Below, one piece after another: positions 41,801-44,124 of a stretch of 44,124 bases of DNA (the stretch's first letter is position 1; each line of letters begins with the position of its first letter). Under the pieces are notes generated by a model. The model made no database searches. It was given only the letters and a program-made list of their open reading frames with translations, and was not told the origin of the DNA. Both the position numbers and the translations under genes were made by a program. The DNA is from a virus: IMG/VR virus record IMGVR_UViG_3300009183_000140, positions 1 through 44,124 of that record; one strand, given 5' to 3'.

Positions 41801-44124
41801 CTCCATTTGCTCCTATAACATAATAATTTCTTCCAGTGGTATATACAGCACTAACATTAGGTAATTGTGAAGTAGAATTTTTTATTGTTGTGTTATAACC
41901 CGTTCCGAAGCCTGTCAATTTTCCACTATTTGTGACAATCATCGACATGTTATCACCAATAAATAAATCTTTTACGTCATCTCGTAAAGAAACTATTTCA
42001 ATAGGATTTATAGATGAAGCTGATTGCGATGATCCTCTTGTGGTAAATGGTATTTGATTATAAGTATTAGTTCCATAAAAATATACATTCCCATTATCTG
42101 CAATAAATCCGTGGGTATTATATCCACAAGACATTTTTTTAATTGTTGTAGGTACATTTATTGTGGTATAAGGAGGGTTGTATCTTGCTACTATAGTAGG
42201 TTTTGTTATAAAAATAGGTTTTTTATCCTCACCTAAAACCAATGCAGAATAAATTGCAGAACTACTTTTAGCTACTTTTATATCAATAATATTTGGCAAA
42301 CCTAATACTTTAAATGCACTAGTACCAAAACTAAAATTATCGTACAATTCGTATACGCATTTATCTTCTCCTAAAGCTAAAACTAATTCTGAATTTTGTT
42401 CTAAAGATAATACTTTAGGCAATCCAGTTATTTTTACAGATGATATAGCTGTAGAATCACTATATGGATTATTAGGATTATATGTTAAATTTATTGGATT
42501 AATTTGTCTTTGTCTAAGTATAGAATATACAGTTCCGTCTTCAGATAATATATAAGCTTTAGTTACATTAACGAATCCATACGAAGGTATACTTACAGAT
42601 CGAATATATCTGAAAGCTGTTATATCTTTAGGATTTGATATGTCAACAGGTAGCATCATTCTAGATGCTTTGTGTGTAATCCTTTCGCTTAATGTAGACC
42701 CAGCATATGCGTTACCCCATTCATAAACATCATGATCTGTTGTTATCGCAGCACATGTATACTCATTACCAGTAAAAGAATTAAATTTTACAGGAGTAAC
42801 AGTTACTGGAACTCCATTAACATATGATATTCCCAATGCACCAACAGTTCCCGATCCTATTCCAGTATATAATACACCATTATTATATAATTTTTTATCA
42901 TCATAAAATCCAGTATATGGTAAGCCATTAGCAAAAATCATTTCTACACCCAATAGATTTTTCTGTCCATTTACTAATACTCCATTTTTATATAAATGAT
43001 TTGCTAATCCTACTGTTCCATGACCAAATCCACTAAAACGAAATCCATTTTCATACCAAACAACAGTTATCATATCATATGATACCGAAAAATCTTCACC
43101 AGTAAATAAAACACCGTCTTTATATAAAGCATCTTTAGTTCCTAAATTTGTTCCATTACCTGTTCCAGTAAATAACGCTCCATTTTTATATACTTTATTC
43201 AAATCTCCGACTTTTCCGTTACTAACACCAGTATATGTAAATCCATCAAGATATACTAATCCCTTTTCTCCTACAGTGCCATCAGAAGCTCCTGTAAATG
43301 GAATTCCTTTTGATATAACTGCTCCTCCAGTACCATTAGTAGAAATTGATATACCATCAAAAAGCTTCCCATCTTTATATATAAGATTAAGAGTTCCTAA
43401 TGTTCCGTTACCAGTACCAGTAAATGGTATCCCATCTTTATACCAAATTCCAACAGCTCCTCCATTTGTTCCATTTCCTAATCCAGTAAATGGTATATCA
43501 TCAACATCTGCAATTACTGGATGACCGTCGATATGTGCTGTACCATTCGAAGTTCCAGCCTGACCAGCAGTACCAGCAAAAGTAGTTACTATATTAGTAC
43601 CAGATAATATTCTACGAATAGTATGATTATTAGTATCACTTATATATAAATTATCTCCTCCGTCTATAGTTATTTTTTTCGGGTATTTAAATCTAGCAGC
43701 AGAACCAGTTCCATCAGTAGAACCAATTTGACCAGCAGTACCAGCAATAGTAGTCACCACTCCCGCTGATGTTATTTTACGTATAATGTGATTTCCAGTA
43801 TCACATACATATAAATTACCAGAAGAATCTATAGTAATTCCTTCTGGAGAACCAAACCTAGCATTAATACCAGTTCCATCACCATAAGTATAACTACTAG
43901 CAGTACCAGCAAAAGTAGTTACCACTCCAAATGGTGTTATTTTGCGAATAGTACAATTAGCAGACTCACATACATATAAATTACCAGTAGAATCTATAGT
44001 TATTCCTCGTAAACCATAAAATCTAGCAGCAGAACCAGTTCCATCAGTAGAACCAGTTTGACCAGCAGTGCCAGCAATAGTAGTTACTACTCCCGCTGAT
44101 GTTATTTTACGAATGGTCTGATTA
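38820..44124 (-). CDS. giant NHL/RCC1 beta-propeller adhesin-like protein, partial (5' end off window)
   Basis: At least 1767 residues are visible. The frame is open from the right edge, and the GTG at 43925 that could be taken as a start is an internal Val. In order: about three to four NHL-type blades (43570-44124), a glycine-rich repeat region with YKDG/YKNG, FTG and GNGT motifs (about 42808-43510), an RCC1-like propeller (about 41720-42790; VYEWGNAYAGS, VYFYGTNTYNQIPF), and then about 15-16 NHL blades (GITIDSSGNLYVCDTGNH, IRKITSAGVVTTIAG) down to the stop. There is no signal peptide or membrane segment in view. Each NHL run could fold as several six-bladed propellers. The likely role is a very long host-binding fibre or baseplate decoration. 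The neighbouring neck gene is convergent. Confidence 0.85.
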   Translation of the reverse strand, partial: NQTIRKITSAGVVTTIAGTAGQTGSTDGTGSAARFYGLRGITIDSTGNLYVCESANCTIRKITPFGVVTTFAGTASSYTYGDGTGINARFGSPEGITIDSSGNLYVCDTGNHIIRKITSAGVVTTIAGTAGQIGSTDGTGSAARFKYPKKITIDGGDNLYISDTNNHTIRRILSGTNIVTTFAGTAGQAGTSNGTAHIDGHPVIADVDDIPFTGLGNGTNGGAVGIWYKDGIPFTGTGNGTLGTLNLIYKDGKLFDGISISTNGTGGAVISKGIPFTGASDGTVGEKGLVYLDGFTYTGVSNGKVGDLNKVYKNGALFTGTGNGTNLGTKDALYKDGVLFTGEDFSVSYDMITVVWYENGFRFSGFGHGTVGLANHLYKNGVLVNGQKNLLGVEMIFANGLPYTGFYDDKKLYNNGVLYTGIGSGTVGALGISYVNGVPVTVTPVKFNSFTGNEYTCAAITTDHDVYEWGNAYAGSTLSERITHKASRMMLPVDISNPKDITAFRYIRSVSIPSYGFVNVTKAYILSEDGTVYSILRQRQINPINLTYNPNNPYSDSTAISSVKITGLPKVLSLEQNSELVLALGEDKCVYELYDNFSFGTSAFKVLGLPNIIDIKVAKSSSAIYSALVLGEDKKPIFITKPTIVARYNPPYTTINVPTTIKKMSCGYNTHGFIADNGNVYFYGTNTYNQIPFTTRGSSQSASSINPIEIVSLRDDVKDLFIGDNMSMIVTNSGKLTGFGTGYNTTIKNSTSQLPNVSAVYTTGRNYYVIGANGVLSSAGSIANTYGQLGHYSATISWETVYSMPNIYTNKSINDKIYYTQSFGNGIVSEEIYTQGLLHSPCGIVPDNKGNLYILDRINNAIKKYNISSNVMTTISSSDQTLHYPKAGVFDSSGNLFVAVDGSRTIVKVSPNGIVTQFAGSGVSGNKDGKGILATFSKPSGISIDSNDVLYVTDSVNHNIRKITPDGTTTIFAGGSASGILGGYKDGTGTNALFYLVNGITIGSSGNIYVTDIPPSVNGGRIRKITPSGVVTTIAGNDVGGSINGIGTSANFNRVEGIIDDKDENLYVCDFGNSKIRKITPAGVVTTFAGGDTSGTTSGYKDATGISAWFNRPIGISIDSNGDFYVADTDNNKIRKITSDGVVTTVAGGSIGNSDSTLVYDDMNIQFDNPTHLVMDASRNLYFSTGPTGPNKIKKLSTSYQITNILSSGDTSKYLADIVDGGDISSMSNVNNVLTVSLGYYIYQVYGGSYNTLYSDVNYTGYQFDSANQITYFTYYGLINIINANNITTVVGGSADGTTFGMFDGVGTNTLFNGIKSPLLYNGDLYVCDAYNHRIRKITSQGVVTTFVGGGTSVNPRGYQDGTGSAALFNTPNSIITYGGNFYVCDTNNNRIRKITPQGVVTTFAGSGLYGTVDGSSTSASFSYPINITADPTNGDIYVADYNSDRIRKITQNGTVSTIISKQSIGVVVDSDGNLYFSDVFNHKIRKITPNGVMTTLAGGGTNGKTSGSIVGTGTAALFKTPRGLAIDSSNNIYVCDSGNHAIKIINPSGVVTLYAGSPTASGNTDGNKDTAARFNSPCGIYRTSNGDIYVSDTSNHRIRKITSSTNIVSTIAGNGIGYANGTGTAALFCEPNGISVDSSGNVYVADSKNYTIRKITSSGIVTTIAGDGTFGTTATNSKINSPFGLTIDSNNDLYFTQGHLIQKITTSTGVITDVAGLRNATSQLPTYREGTSAAFSSPLGITVDSNKNLYIIDAGNSKIRKISQIS
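42808..43510 (-). repeat. about nine YxDG...FTGxGNGT repeats in giant fibre gene
   Basis: Units of roughly 23-26 codons have the form (I/L)YKDG-x-F-TG-x-GNGT-x-G. Examples are IWYKDGIPFTGTGNGTLG, KVYKNGALFTGTGNGT and LYNNGVLYTGIGSGT. The pattern resembles MORN-like beta-hairpin repeats. It separates the N-terminal NHL blades from the RCC1-like part. Confidence 0.8.

Noticed and set aside
43922-43925. GTG at 43925 as the start of the giant propeller gene
   Set aside because: The same frame stays open to the right edge and encodes further NHL blades (IRKITSAGVVTTIAG, GITIDSTGNLYVC), so the GTG is an internal Val and the gene is partial.

Overview
The window is part of the virion-structure region of a large, AT-rich, contractile-tailed phage of the T4 superfamily. 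The evidence is a set of recognisable T4-type proteins: both halves of the large terminase (gp17), sheath (gp18), tail tube (gp19), gp14-like neck protein, tape measure, gp48-, gp53-, gp25-, gp6- and gp7-like baseplate proteins, gp26-like and hub proteins, a gp44-type clamp-loader ATPase and a dUTPase. The host cannot be read from the sequence. The closest relative I recall for the split terminase intein (AceL-TerL) comes from an aquatic metagenome, so an aquatic bacterium is a reasonable guess only. No tRNA, rRNA, CRISPR array or insertion sequence was seen, and no stretch above 300 bases lacks a gene.

Layout. On the minus strand, read from right to left: a giant adhesin-like NHL/RCC1 beta-propeller protein runs off the right edge (38820-44124). 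After a plus-strand island come the split terminase with its homing endonuclease (36988-33927), a tube-like protein, sheath, tube, second tube-like protein, two gp26/chaperone-position genes, tape measure, gp48-, gp53- and hub-like genes, and a spike/lysin-like protein with a 3D domain (33914-18855). Then come dUTPase and clamp loader (18347-16955), gp25, gp6 and gp7-like (16414-10766), a series of very large baseplate or fibre proteins rich in beta-propeller and LamG-like domains (10761-1432), and a tail-collar fibre that runs off the left edge (1423-1). Plus-strand genes are few: 16447-16983 (unknown), 18397-18858 (gp16-like), and the island 37064-38823 (acidic Gly/Glu-rich protein, small unknown protein, gp14-like neck protein).

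Two things stand out. First, the terminase large subunit is broken inside an intein. The N-half ends with a 34-residue intein piece, the C-half begins with a 110-residue intein piece, and a PD-(D/E)XK-like homing endonuclease gene lies between them. This is the rare atypical split, with a very short N-intein, known from AceL-TerL. Second, sixteen genes carry the element TAAATA at an almost fixed distance, five bases before the start codon in 14 of 16 cases. This matches the T4 late promoter core in both sequence and -11 to -6 position, with the first base of the start codon at the predicted +1. Late mRNAs may therefore be largely leaderless. Genes without the element are almost all tightly coupled second or later genes of an operon, or the dUTPase/clamp-loader pair expected to be expressed before the late phase.

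Together the genes build the packaging motor, neck, contractile tail, baseplate and receptor-binding periphery. The gp44-like clamp loader is functionally linked to this set if late transcription is sliding-clamp-dependent as in T4. Intrinsic terminator hairpins lie at 37678-37705 and, inside a convergent coding region, at 17066-17102. A 14-bp perfect hairpin lies inside a tail-tube-like gene at 29781-29815.
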